Positions 38,680-45,849 of a DNA stretch of 50,489 nucleotides are shown here, in pieces; positions within the stretch are counted from its first letter, which is position 1; the number at the start of each line of letters is the position of its first letter. The notes under the pieces are model-generated. The model was not told where the DNA came from. It saw only the letters and a program-made list of their open reading frames with translations, and did not search any database. The stretch comes from Oscillospiraceae bacterium. Lineage in GTDB: Bacteria; Bacillota; Clostridia; Oscillospirales; Oscillospiraceae. A program made the translations under genes and the position numbers. Where the stretch lies: NCBI GenBank assembly GCA_017935145.1, contig JAGBIE010000021.1:1-50489 (forward strand). Direction: 5' to 3'.

Positions 38680-38718
38680 AATGAGCCAAGGTCACAGACC
38701 TTGGCTCATTGTTTTTTT
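38680..38718 (+). terminator. Terminator between the pseudouridine synthase and P-loop genes
   Basis: AATGAGCCAAGGTC and GACCTTGGCTCATT pair perfectly over 14 bp around ACA, followed on the plus strand by GTTTTTTT. On the minus strand it is only partly T-rich, but it lies just past the stop of the P-loop gene. Confidence 0.85.
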
Positions 38719-38719
38719 G

Positions 38720-39130
38720 TTACAGATATTTCTTCATGGTTTCCGTGGCGGTGGAAACATCCTGAGACAGGGAGACCGTCACGTTCACATTGTTGGCTGC
38801 GCCAAAAGCATCGCACCAAGTGAGGAATTCGTCCGTCTTATCCTCTTCAGGCTGAGCAATGATTTTGTAGAAAGAGTCAATGTAAATATCAGTAATGTCG
38901 AAATTGCCAGCATGCAGACCGCAGAGAAAACCTTTGAGGAAGGTATAGCCGTAAAGCTGATATTCGCCTGCGTCAATGAGACGGCAACGGTTGGTTACAT
39001 CATAACGCAGAGCAGTGCCCTTTTCGATGCAGACCACGCTGCCTTCCGACTTTTCGACAGTAGCGTTAATGCTTTCAATGAGTTTTTTGGTTTTGCCGGA
39101 GCCCTTGAGCCCCATGATGACTTTCACCAT
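38720..39130 (-). CDS. Small P-loop ATP-binding protein of unknown function
   Basis: This 136-residue protein begins MVKVIMGLKGSGKTKKLIE, a clear Walker A motif at residues 7-14. A possible Walker B-like segment is DIYIDSFYKII. The short length excludes known ATPases with extra domains. I recall similar conserved hypothetical proteins in Clostridia but know no function for them. It has its own promoter, an AAAGGAGG site, and lies 98 bp behind the PGI-like gene. Confidence 0.75.
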   Translation of the reverse strand: MVKVIMGLKGSGKTKKLIESINATVEKSEGSVVCIEKGTALRYDVTNRCRLIDAGEYQLYGYTFLKGFLCGLHAGNFDITDIYIDSFYKIIAQPEEDKTDEFLTWCDAFGAANNVNVTVSLSQDVSTATETMKKYL

Positions 39131-39172
39131 ATGGTTTGCCTCCTTTGTGTGGTTGGGATAGTGCTTACATAC

Positions 39173-39201
39173 AGTGTATCATCCCTTGAGGGAAATTGCA
39201 A
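39173..39201 (-). promoter_or_regulatory. Promoter of the small P-loop gene
   Basis: Minus strand: TTGCAA (39201-39196), a 17-bp spacer, and TACACT (39178-39173), about 43 bp upstream of the ATG. Confidence 0.6.
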
Positions 39202-39228
39202 TTGTAAGCTTATCCAAATTTCAGGGTG

Positions 39229-40509
39229 TCAGTTTGACAAATTGGAGAAATTCCGCTCCAAAACCGTATCCAAACGATGATAAATGGCATCGCTCTCCGT
39301 GTGGAGGAAGGGGGATGCGCCACTGCACACAGCAGTGAGAACGGCGGAAAGTTCCAAAAATACCGCCAGTGCGCCCATTTCGCCCACAGTGCCTCTGCCC
39401 TCCCACTCCAAGGAGATGACGGGAATTTGCTTTTGCGCCAAATTGAGGTCAATGGCAGCCAAGGCTTCTTTTTCCACATGGGCAAAATCCTTGCCCGAGA
39501 GGCTGTTGTAGCCATCTAAATCTTTCCAGTCCATTTCCACAGGGATGGATACCCCATCCATGGGCAGGCGAATCATGGTATAGAACCGATGGGTGGCAAA
39601 TAGACCATCACCACAGCGGGACAGTTCCCGCGGCAGAAGTGCCGTTTCTAACGAGATGGGCTTTTCCCCGCGACCCATAGCTTTTTGGTTCAGTGCCTTC
39701 CACCATGTGCCCAGCATTTGGGCGCGGTAGTCTGTCAGGCACAGGCATTCCTCAAAAAAGCCCCGATCCCGCAGGGCAAGGCGAGAACCCACATACAGCC
39801 ACAGAGGGTTTTCAAAACTCCTTAGTGCGTATTCTTCCATGGCGGTTGCCGCCCCACGGCACAGTTCTTTGACATTGTAGCCTGCGGCGGACAAGGCGAA
39901 AAGTCCCGCAGGATTGAGCACGCTTTCCGAGGCATCGGAAGTGGACAGGTACGGCAAGAGCAAAAAGCCCTCTGCCAAGGCGATTTGACCAAGGGAACTG
40001 ACCTCCGGCGCGGAAATATAAATCCGTTCACGGACATCGCTTACAGCCCAATCCTCCATAAGACGGCGCAGGGTGCGCAAGGTGATGAGGGTAAAGGGGT
40101 CTTCCCCTGTGGCGCTCATGACCAAGATGGAGAATTTTTTATCCCGCAAAGTGCGCTCCAAATGGGCAATGGGCTGGGGCGAAACATCTTCCCCGCAGAA
40201 GAGAAGACGGCAACCATCTTCCGTGCCCAAAGAGAGGGATGTGAGGGCTTTGAGACCCAGTTGCGTGAGGCCACCGCCCACCACCAGCAGATATTCTGAC
40301 TGTTCTTTTACCCCTTGGGCAGAAAAGATGATCTCTTCCAGCCAGCGAGGGCGAGCCGTATCCTGCTCCTCTAGAAAGGACAGCCAACCATCTTCCCGAC
40401 GGCGACCGCCCCCCAAGAGCAGGTGAGCATCAAAAATAGTTTGTTCTTCTTGCAAAAGCTCCGGCAGGGATACACTGCGCCAGACATTGGAAAGGTCTGT
40501 ACTAATCAC
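39229..40509 (-). CDS. Degenerate glucose-6-phosphate-isomerase-like (SIS-fold) protein
   Basis: This 426-residue protein has nearly the same length and segment order as the PGI at 34536-35831. VVGGGLTQLGLKAL replaces [22 protein letters not shown] replaces [22 protein letters not shown] replaces [14 protein letters not shown], and GASPFLHTESDAIY replaces [14 protein letters not shown]. The two SIS-like halves are recognisable, but the phosphate-binding serine/threonine loop, the GGR motif and the catalytic lysine position are changed. It probably does not isomerise glucose 6-phosphate. It may be a sugar-phosphate sensor, a regulator of PGI, or an enzyme with a new substrate. The start is GTG behind GGTGG. 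It lies downstream of a DD-carboxypeptidase gene. Confidence 0.7.
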   Translation of the reverse strand: MISTDLSNVWRSVSLPELLQEEQTIFDAHLLLGGGRRREDGWLSFLEEQDTARPRWLEEIIFSAQGVKEQSEYLLVVGGGLTQLGLKALTSLSLGTEDGCRLLFCGEDVSPQPIAHLERTLRDKKFSILVMSATGEDPFTLITLRTLRRLMEDWAVSDVRERIYISAPEVSSLGQIALAEGFLLLPYLSTSDASESVLNPAGLFALSAAGYNVKELCRGAATAMEEYALRSFENPLWLYVGSRLALRDRGFFEECLCLTDYRAQMLGTWWKALNQKAMGRGEKPISLETALLPRELSRCGDGLFATHRFYTMIRLPMDGVSIPVEMDWKDLDGYNSLSGKDFAHVEKEALAAIDLNLAQKQIPVISLEWEGRGTVGEMGALAVFLELSAVLTAVCSGASPFLHTESDAIYHRLDTVLERNFSNLSN

Positions 40510-40589
40510 AATACCACCGTCTTTCGTCTTGCTGATTTTCTACCTCCAATATACAACATATTTCTGCCAATTACAAGAAAAAGCGCAAT

Positions 40590-41726
40590 TTATGCCATGC
40601 AAAGTTTGCCCACAAGCCTCCACCACAACTTCCAAATACTCAGCCGTGGTACATTCTTACCAGCCACCAGAGGAATTTCCCGCAAAACTTTGCCTTGGGC
40701 TTCCACCGTGAGCGTACCCACTTTTTGCCCCTCTTCCACAGGCGCTTGCAAATTTTCCACCGTTTCCGTGCGGATGGTAATGGCATTTTTCAGTGCCTTT
40801 TCCGTGAGGATAGGTCCACCGCCCTCCACCACTGGGGTGATGGAATCCTCTGTACCCAAGGTGATGGGGATGGGAGAAATGGAGTTTGTCGGTGGCGTAT
40901 AGAGGGCATATTGAGCAAAGCCGTAGTTTAAAAGGGCTTTGGCACTTTCAAAGCGGTTTACGGAGGTATCGCAATGCATCACCACCGCCAAAAGTTCCAT
41001 GCCCTCTTTCTCCGCCGAGGCGGATAGACAGTAGCCTGCGGCGGCGGTGAAGCCCGTTTTCAGTCCCGTAGCGCCAGGATAAAAACGCACCAATTTATTG
41101 GTATTGGTCAGTCCGAATGCCCCATCCCGCACTGTATCCATCCACACGGTGGTGTACTGCTTCACCTTGGGATGGCGCAGAAGTTCACGGGACATGATGG
41201 CAATATCATAGGCAGTGGTCAGATGATTTTTGGCTTCGGGGTCATCATCCAAGCCTGTGCAGTTGACAAAATGGGTGTTTTCCATGCCCAATTCTTGGGC
41301 GCGGGCGTTCATTTTTTCCACAAAGGCTTCTTCACTGCCACAGAGGTGTTCGGCAAGGGCGGTGGCGCAATCGTTGGCAGAGGCGATGACCACGGATTTG
41401 AACATCTCCTCCAACTTCATCTGTTCACCCTCTTCTAGGAAGATTTGACTTCCCCCTTTGCTGGCGGCAAAGGCTGAGGTGGTGACAGTATCCTGCCACG
41501 AGATTTGCCCCACCTCCAAGGCTTCCGCCAAGAGAAGCAGGGTCATGACCTTGGTCACCGAGGCAGGATGGAGCATCTCGTGAGAGTTTTTCTCCATGAG
41601 GATTTCTCCCGTGGCGCACTCCATCAAAATGGCCGAGGGGGCTTTTACATCCACCGCCATGGCAGGCATGGACAAAAGTCCCGCAAGGAGTATGGTAGAA
41701 AGAAGCAGGGATACGAATTTTTTCAC
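40590..41726 (-). CDS. D-alanyl-D-alanine carboxypeptidase (PBP5 type)
   Basis: This 378-residue secreted enzyme trims the terminal D-Ala of peptidoglycan stem peptides. A signal peptide (KKFVSLLLSTILLAGLLSMPAMA) is followed by the penicillin-binding motifs SVTK in HPASVTKVMT, SAND and KTG in LKTGFTAAAG. A PBP5 C-terminal beta domain follows, then a Trp-rich amphipathic end (LSIWKLWWRLVGKL) that should hold it on the membrane face. The GTG at 41726 is 6 nt behind GGAGGGTG; an in-frame GTG 15 bp upstream lacks a ribosome site. It is DacF/DacA-like and divergent from mtaB. Confidence 0.92.
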   Translation of the reverse strand: MKKFVSLLLSTILLAGLLSMPAMAVDVKAPSAILMECATGEILMEKNSHEMLHPASVTKVMTLLLLAEALEVGQISWQDTVTTSAFAASKGGSQIFLEEGEQMKLEEMFKSVVIASANDCATALAEHLCGSEEAFVEKMNARAQELGMENTHFVNCTGLDDDPEAKNHLTTAYDIAIMSRELLRHPKVKQYTTVWMDTVRDGAFGLTNTNKLVRFYPGATGLKTGFTAAAGYCLSASAEKEGMELLAVVMHCDTSVNRFESAKALLNYGFAQYALYTPPTNSISPIPITLGTEDSITPVVEGGGPILTEKALKNAITIRTETVENLQAPVEEGQKVGTLTVEAQGKVLREIPLVAGKNVPRLSIWKLWWRLVGKLCMA

Positions 41727-41788
41727 ACAATCACCCTCCACAGTTTCGTTTAACCATCTTTATGAGGGAAAAAGGGCTTGTATTCCAC

Positions 41789-41817
41789 TGTACATTTTTG
41801 TCAGTTTCAGGTATAAT
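41789..41817 (+). promoter_or_regulatory. Promoter of mtaB
   Basis: TGTACA (41789-41794), a 17-bp spacer, and TATAAT (41812-41817), 33 bp upstream of the start codon. Confidence 0.65.
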
Positions 41818-41849
41818 AAAGAAAATTCTCAAAAAGGAGGCGCAAGAAC

Positions 41850-43136
41850 ATGAAATTTGCGTTTTACACCCTTGGATGCAAAGTGAATCAGTACGAAACG
41901 CAGGCCATGGAGCGCCGAATTTTGGAGATGGGCCACAGCCTTGGCTCTTTTGATGAAGTCTGCGATGGCTACATTGTAAACACCTGCACCGTGACGGCGG
42001 TATCGGACAAAAAGGCCCGCAATGCCATTCGGCGGGCGCAGAAATTAAATCCCAATGCCGTGGTGGGCGTGTGCGGATGTTACGCCCAAGTGAGTCCCGA
42101 AGAAGTCCGCGCCTTAGGTCCGCAGGTACTCATTGGCACCAAGGACCGCATGGCATTTTTGGATATGTTGGTGGCATCTGTGCAGGATAGACAGGTGCGG
42201 GAAAATATCCAGCCCGCTCTGCAAAATCACGAGTTTGAAATCCTCCCCGCAGGTGGATTGGTGGAACGCACCCGTGCCATGCTCAAAGTGGAAGATGGCT
42301 GTAATAATTTCTGCTCTTACTGCATCATCCCCTACGCCCGCGGTCCTGTGCGCTCTCTGCCGTTAGAAAATGCCGTGGCGGAAGCCCGCCGATTGGAAGA
42401 ATTGGGCTATAAGGAACTGGTGGTCACGGGCATTGAAATCTCCTCTTGGGGGCTGGATTTTAAGGATGGAAGCAACCTGATCCATTTGCTCAAAGCCCTG
42501 TGTGAAGCCGTGCCTAAGTTGCGGATTCGTCTTGGCTCTTTAGAGCCTCGCACAGTGACGGAGGAATTTTGCACGGTGCTGAAGCAATATGATAATCTCT
42601 GCCCCCAGTTCCATTTGAGTTTGCAAAGTGGCAGTGATTCCGTTTTAAAGCGCATGAACCGCAAGTATGATACGGCGCGGTATCTCCAAAGCGTGCGCCT
42701 TTTGCGGGAGCATTTCCCCCACTGCGCCATCACTACGGATGTGATTGTGGCATTCCCCAACGAGACGGAGGAAGAATTCAAGGAAACCCTCCAATTTATG
42801 GACACTTGCCAGTTTTCCGCCTGCCACATTTTCCCCTACTCCCGCCGTAGTGGCACGCCCGCGGACAAAATGTCTCATCAGCACAATCATGCCACCAAAG
42901 AGTCCCGCGCCCATGAGGCGGGAAAGGTGGCAGAGCGCTGGGAACAGGAATATCTCTCTTCCCTTTTGGGCACAGAACAGGAGGTTTTGTGGGAACAGAC
43001 GGAGGACGGATATTTTACGGGACACGCGAAAAATGCCGTAAAAGTTTACATTCAAGGAAAGAATTTGGAAAATCAGTGCCGTATCTGCCGTATCATATCC
43101 CTCTTCCGTGATGGTGTATTGGGAGAATTTTCCTAA
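41850..43136 (+). CDS. mtaB: tRNA t6A37 methylthiotransferase
   Basis: This 428-residue radical-SAM enzyme adds a methylthio group to t6A at position 37 of ANN-reading tRNAs. The N-terminal cluster domain has cysteines in TLGCKVNQYETQ, NTCTV and GVCGCYAQ. The radical-SAM motif is CNNFCSYCIIPYARGPVRS. A TRAM-like tail ends the protein. TLGCKVNQYE identifies MtaB rather than MiaB or RimO. The ATG follows AAAGGAGG. Confidence 0.93.
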   Translation: MKFAFYTLGCKVNQYETQAMERRILEMGHSLGSFDEVCDGYIVNTCTVTAVSDKKARNAIRRAQKLNPNAVVGVCGCYAQVSPEEVRALGPQVLIGTKDRMAFLDMLVASVQDRQVRENIQPALQNHEFEILPAGGLVERTRAMLKVEDGCNNFCSYCIIPYARGPVRSLPLENAVAEARRLEELGYKELVVTGIEISSWGLDFKDGSNLIHLLKALCEAVPKLRIRLGSLEPRTVTEEFCTVLKQYDNLCPQFHLSLQSGSDSVLKRMNRKYDTARYLQSVRLLREHFPHCAITTDVIVAFPNETEEEFKETLQFMDTCQFSACHIFPYSRRSGTPADKMSHQHNHATKESRAHEAGKVAERWEQEYLSSLLGTEQEVLWEQTEDGYFTGHAKNAVKVYIQGKNLENQCRICRIISLFRDGVLGEFS

Positions 43137-43226
43137 AAAATCGGCATTTTCCAAACTTTAGCGCCGAAAAACGCATATACTAAAATCGTCCGCTATAAAA
43201 AATTTGACAAAATCGAAAAAAATCAG

Positions 43227-43255
43227 TTGACAAACGAGAAACTCTCCTTTATAAT
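43227..43255 (+). promoter_or_regulatory. Consensus promoter of the tRNA-Met/tRNA-Glu unit
   Basis: A perfect TTGACA (43227-43232), a 17-bp spacer, and a perfect TATAAT (43250-43255). A second TTGACA lies at 43204-43209. The start point would be about 19 nt before the first tRNA. Confidence 0.9.
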
Positions 43256-43280
43256 CATCATGCTCATCTGAGTCAAATAT

Positions 43281-43356
43281 GGCGGCATAACTCAGCTGGT
43301 AGAGTACCCGGTTCATACCCGGTATGTCATCTGTTCGAATCAGATTGCCGCTACCA
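43281..43356 (+). tRNA. tRNA-Met (anticodon CAT), elongator type
   Basis: A 76-nt cloverleaf with encoded CCA. The acceptor GGCGGCA pairs with TGCCGCT (first pair G.U), the anticodon loop is TTCATAC, and the T-loop is TTCGAAT. It lacks the C1-A72 mismatch pattern and GGG/CCC anticodon pairs of initiators, so elongator is favoured; a tRNA-Ile precursor modified by TilS is less likely but cannot be excluded by eye. Confidence 0.88.
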
Positions 43357-43431
43357 GGCCCGTTGGTCAAGCGGTTAAGACACCGCCCTTTCACGGCGGT
43401 AACGGGAGTTCGATTCTCCCACGGGTCACCA
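43357..43431 (+). tRNA. tRNA-Glu (anticodon TTC)
   Basis: A 75-nt cloverleaf with encoded CCA. The anticodon stem CCGCC/GGCGG holds the loop CTTTCAC, and the T-arm is GGGAG-TTCGATT-CTCCC. It begins on the base right after the CCA of the preceding tRNA, so the two are cut from one transcript with no spacer. Confidence 0.93.
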
Positions 43432-43433
43432 AA

Positions 43434-43467
43434 AAAATACCTCACCCATTCGGGTGGGGTATTTTTG
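43434..43467 (+). terminator. Terminator of the tRNA unit
   Basis: AAATACCTCACCC and GGGTGGGGTATTT form a 13-bp stem with one U.G pair and an ATTC loop, followed by TTGTTTTT. Confidence 0.85.
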
Positions 43468-43589
43468 TTTTTGTGCGAACGCCAAGGATGCCCCGCCCCT
43501 AAGCACAGACCGCCAAGTTTGCGCGTTCTCGGCAGGGCAAACGGTCGTGGAACACCTTTGCCGTGAGTAAGACCGCTGTGACTTCTTTC

Positions 43590-43685
43590 TTAGGAGGGGT
43601 GGTTATTAGGAGGGGACGGATCGGTAAAAAGTCCCCTCCTAATTTGCCTTCTTTGGGTACTTTTCTTGGCAAGCAAGAAAAGTAC
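43590..43685. repeat. Palindromic intergenic repeat region (REP/MITE-like)
   Basis: The 43468-43705 stretch has no credible gene. It holds a 10-bp direct repeat TTAGGAGGGG (43590-43599 and 43606-43615). A 13-bp perfect inverted repeat follows (43605-43617 with 43631-43643), then a 12-bp perfect inverted repeat with a 5-nt loop (43657-43668 with 43674-43685). Short open frames here look like chance reading of repeat DNA. Stacked palindromes suggest a dispersed repeat, but only one copy lies in the window. Confidence 0.5.
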
Positions 43686-43705
43686 AAATCGTTTCCCCTA
43701 CAAAC

Positions 43706-43740
43706 AAAAAGCACCGACCAAAATTGGTCGGTGCTTTTTT
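43706..43740 (-). terminator. Terminator of the trpB-ECF operon
   Basis: AAAAAGCACCGACCAA (43706-43721) and its complement (43724-43739) form a 16-bp perfect stem. It lies one base past the ECF gene stop and has T-runs in both directions. Confidence 0.9.
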
Positions 43741-43741
43741 C

Positions 43742-44263
43742 TTATCCTTTTGCGGTCATTTTGCGGAAAATTTTTCGAATACCACAGCCGTAGCAGAGAA
43801 TCATGCCCAAAACTGCGCCCACAACCGCCTGCAAAATTTGGTAAGGCAGTTTCAGCACTGCGTATTCGGGCGTGCTGTAAATAAACGCTCTGCCCAAGGA
43901 GTAGCCTACCACCATGATGATTGCGCCCAATGTCACACCGATACCCGAGCTAAGGGCAGGATGCTTTTGGAACATACGGCGCGTACACAGGGAGATGACC
44001 ACCGCCTGCAATCCGTGTGTCACCAAAGACACAAACATGGGCGTGGGATAGAAGAAGAAATCTCCCAAAAACGCGCCCACACCGCCCACCAAAAACGCTC
44101 CAAAGGGGTCAAGGAGGATGGAGGCTGTGCAAATGACGATATCGTTCATATAAAGATGTCCGCCAGGGACAGGAAGGCTAAAGGAACTCATGACCACATT
44201 CAGTGCCATGAGCATGGCCGTGGTGCAAAGCCACACAGCATTTCGCTTAGTATTGCCGTTCAT
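43742..44263 (-). CDS. ECF transporter S component, possibly for tryptophan or a precursor
   Basis: This 173-residue protein has about five or six membrane helices. PGGHLYMNDIVICTASILLDPFGAFLVGGVGAFLGDFFFY is typical of the S-component group related to PF07155, in which a short substrate-binding membrane protein shares an energising ECF module encoded elsewhere. The ligand cannot be read from sequence. It lies 14 bp behind trpB under a Trp T-box, so tryptophan, indole or a related compound is a reasonable guess. Confidence 0.75.
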   Translation of the reverse strand: MNGNTKRNAVWLCTTAMLMALNVVMSSFSLPVPGGHLYMNDIVICTASILLDPFGAFLVGGVGAFLGDFFFYPTPMFVSLVTHGLQAVVISLCTRRMFQKHPALSSGIGVTLGAIIMVVGYSLGRAFIYSTPEYAVLKLPYQILQAVVGAVLGMILCYGCGIRKIFRKMTAKG

Positions 44264-44277
44264 GTGATCACACTTTC

Positions 44278-45501
44278 TTATTCGGGGATGCCGTAGTGTT
44301 CAATGACATAGTCCATGTCTTTATCGCCACGGCCGGAAAGGTTAATGAGTACAGAGCCATGGTCCATGGTCTTGGCCAGTTTCATGCCAAAGGCCACAGC
44401 GTGGCTACTCTCAATGGCGGGGATGATACCCTCCATGCGGGAGAGTTTGTAGAAGGCATCGATGGTCTCTTCATCATCGATGACATCGTACTTGACGCGA
44501 CCGATTTCCTGCAGGAACGCATGCTCAGGGCCGGAAGAGGGATAGTCCAGACCGCTGGCCACAGAGTAGACGGGAGCAGGCTCGCCATTTTCGTCTTTGA
44601 GCATGATGGAGTTAAAGCCGTGCATGATGCCTTCCGTGCCGTATTTGAGGCTGGCGGCATGATCGCCCAGTTTCGGTCCGCGACCCAAGGGCTCAACGCC
44701 GTAGATATCCACAGGGTCATTGAGGAAACCTGCAAACAGACCAGCGGCATTGGAGCCACCGCCCACGCAAGCCACGATGGCAGAGGGCAGATGACCTGTC
44801 ATTTCCACAAACTGCTCTCTTGCTTCAATGCCCACAACGCTCTGGAAATCCCGCACCATCATGGGGAAAGGATGGGGACCCAGCACGGAGCCGATGCAGT
44901 AGATGGAGTCCTTATATTCCTTGCTGTATGCATCAAAAGCAGCATCTACAGCCTCTTTGAGGGTCTGCAAGCCATGGGTGACTTCCACCACATTAGCACC
45001 CAAAATCTTCATGCGAGCCACATTGGGAGCCTGCTTCTTAATATCCACAGAGCCCATGTAAATATCGCATTCGAGACCAAAATAAGCGGCAGCGGTAGCC
45101 AGTGCCACACCGTGCTGACCTGCGCCTGTTTCTGCGATGACCTTTTTCTTGCCCATGTACTTGGCAAGGAGCGCTTCGCCCATGCAGTGGTTGAGTTTAT
45201 GAGCACCAGAATGGTTCAAATCTTCCCGCTTGGCGTACAGTTGCACCTTGCCACCCAAAGCATCGGACAGGCGCTCCAAGTGAGTCACGGGAGTGGGACG
45301 GCCTTGGAACTCCTTGCGGATACGGCGCAGTTCCGCGATAAATTTGCGGGACTGGCAGATGGAATAGTAAGCTTCCGTAATCTCCGCCATGGCGTTTTTC
45401 AGTTTTTCGTCAATGTAAACGCCACCATATTTGCCAAAATAGCCGTCTTTATCGGGATAGTTGTTGAAATATGTATCAAAATCAATACCGTTGTGAATCA
45501 T
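44278..45501 (-). CDS. trpB: Tryptophan synthase beta chain
   Basis: This 407-residue PLP enzyme joins indole and serine to make tryptophan. The PLP lysine is in [14 protein letters not shown], the glutamate in [16 protein letters not shown], and the phosphate loop in [15 protein letters not shown]. It is of the TrpB1 type that normally pairs with TrpA. No trpA or other trp gene is adjacent. The ATG at 45501 is 8 nt behind GGAGG; an upstream in-frame TTG overlaps that site. Regulation is by the Trp T-box upstream. Confidence 0.95.
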   Translation of the reverse strand: MIHNGIDFDTYFNNYPDKDGYFGKYGGVYIDEKLKNAMAEITEAYYSICQSRKFIAELRRIRKEFQGRPTPVTHLERLSDALGGKVQLYAKREDLNHSGAHKLNHCMGEALLAKYMGKKKVIAETGAGQHGVALATAAAYFGLECDIYMGSVDIKKQAPNVARMKILGANVVEVTHGLQTLKEAVDAAFDAYSKEYKDSIYCIGSVLGPHPFPMMVRDFQSVVGIEAREQFVEMTGHLPSAIVACVGGGSNAAGLFAGFLNDPVDIYGVEPLGRGPKLGDHAASLKYGTEGIMHGFNSIMLKDENGEPAPVYSVASGLDYPSSGPEHAFLQEIGRVKYDVIDDEETIDAFYKLSRMEGIIPAIESSHAVAFGMKLAKTMDHGSVLINLSGRGDKDMDYVIEHYGIPE

Positions 45502-45546
45502 AATATATTCCTCCAAATATTTGAAAAATAGGTGATTTATATGGTT

Positions 45547-45585
45547 TTAGAGGCAGATTCGCCATCGTTTGGTATAGAGTTTCAT
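45547..45585 (-). CDS. Candidate 12-codon ORF between the T-box and trpB
   Basis: ATG behind a strong GGGAGG site (7 nt spacing) begins an ORF reading MKLYTKRWRICL and stop. It contains one Trp codon and two Arg and two Lys codons. It follows the T-box terminator directly and precedes trpB by 45 nt. It could be a leader peptide that couples translation to trpB, or a chance ORF. No second terminator is seen after it. Confidence 0.4.
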   Translation of the reverse strand: MKLYTKRWRICL

Positions 45586-45603
45586 ATAAAATTCCTCCCA
45601 AAT

Positions 45604-45813
45604 AAAAAGTCCTTGACAGAGCCATGCTCTGTCAAGGACGAATAAGCAAATTATCCGCGGTGCCACCTTGCTTCACGATTTTCATCGCGCACTTTCAGGG
45701 TCTTTTCCCCTCCGCAGGTCCACGGGATGACTTGTTTCTGCCCGATTTTCAGCAACACGGGCTCTCTGTGAGGCATGGTCATCTTACTTTCTGCATCTTT
45801 GGGGTATGAACTT
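45604..45813 (-). promoter_or_regulatory. T-box riboswitch, tryptophan-specific
   Basis: On the minus strand the T-box core AAGGTGGCACCGCGG (45669-45655) is present. It is followed by a terminator with a 14-bp stem (45609-45622 with 45626-45639) and five T. Stem I shows GCAG/CTGC and GAC/GTC helices around a specifier loop with AGTA on the 5' side. On the 3' side is TGG (45722-45720) followed by A, the Trp codon plus the conserved purine. AGAGAGC lies in the distal loop. Uncharged tRNA-Trp should stabilise the antiterminator and switch on trpB and the ECF gene. Confidence 0.93.
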
Positions 45814-45819
45814 GCAGAC

Positions 45820-45849
45820 ATTGTACCACTTTTGTACTTTCCTTGTCAA
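45820..45849 (-). promoter_or_regulatory. Promoter of the T-box-trpB-ECF operon
   Basis: Minus strand: TTGACA (45849-45844), an 18-bp spacer, and TACAAT (45825-45820). The -35 box overlaps the last codons of folC, so folC transcripts run into the T-box leader and meet its terminator. Confidence 0.8.

Noticed and set aside
43499..43714. Short ORFs on both strands between tRNA-Glu and the ECF gene
   Set aside because: They cover palindromic repeat DNA and a terminator, with no ribosome site or recognisable domain.
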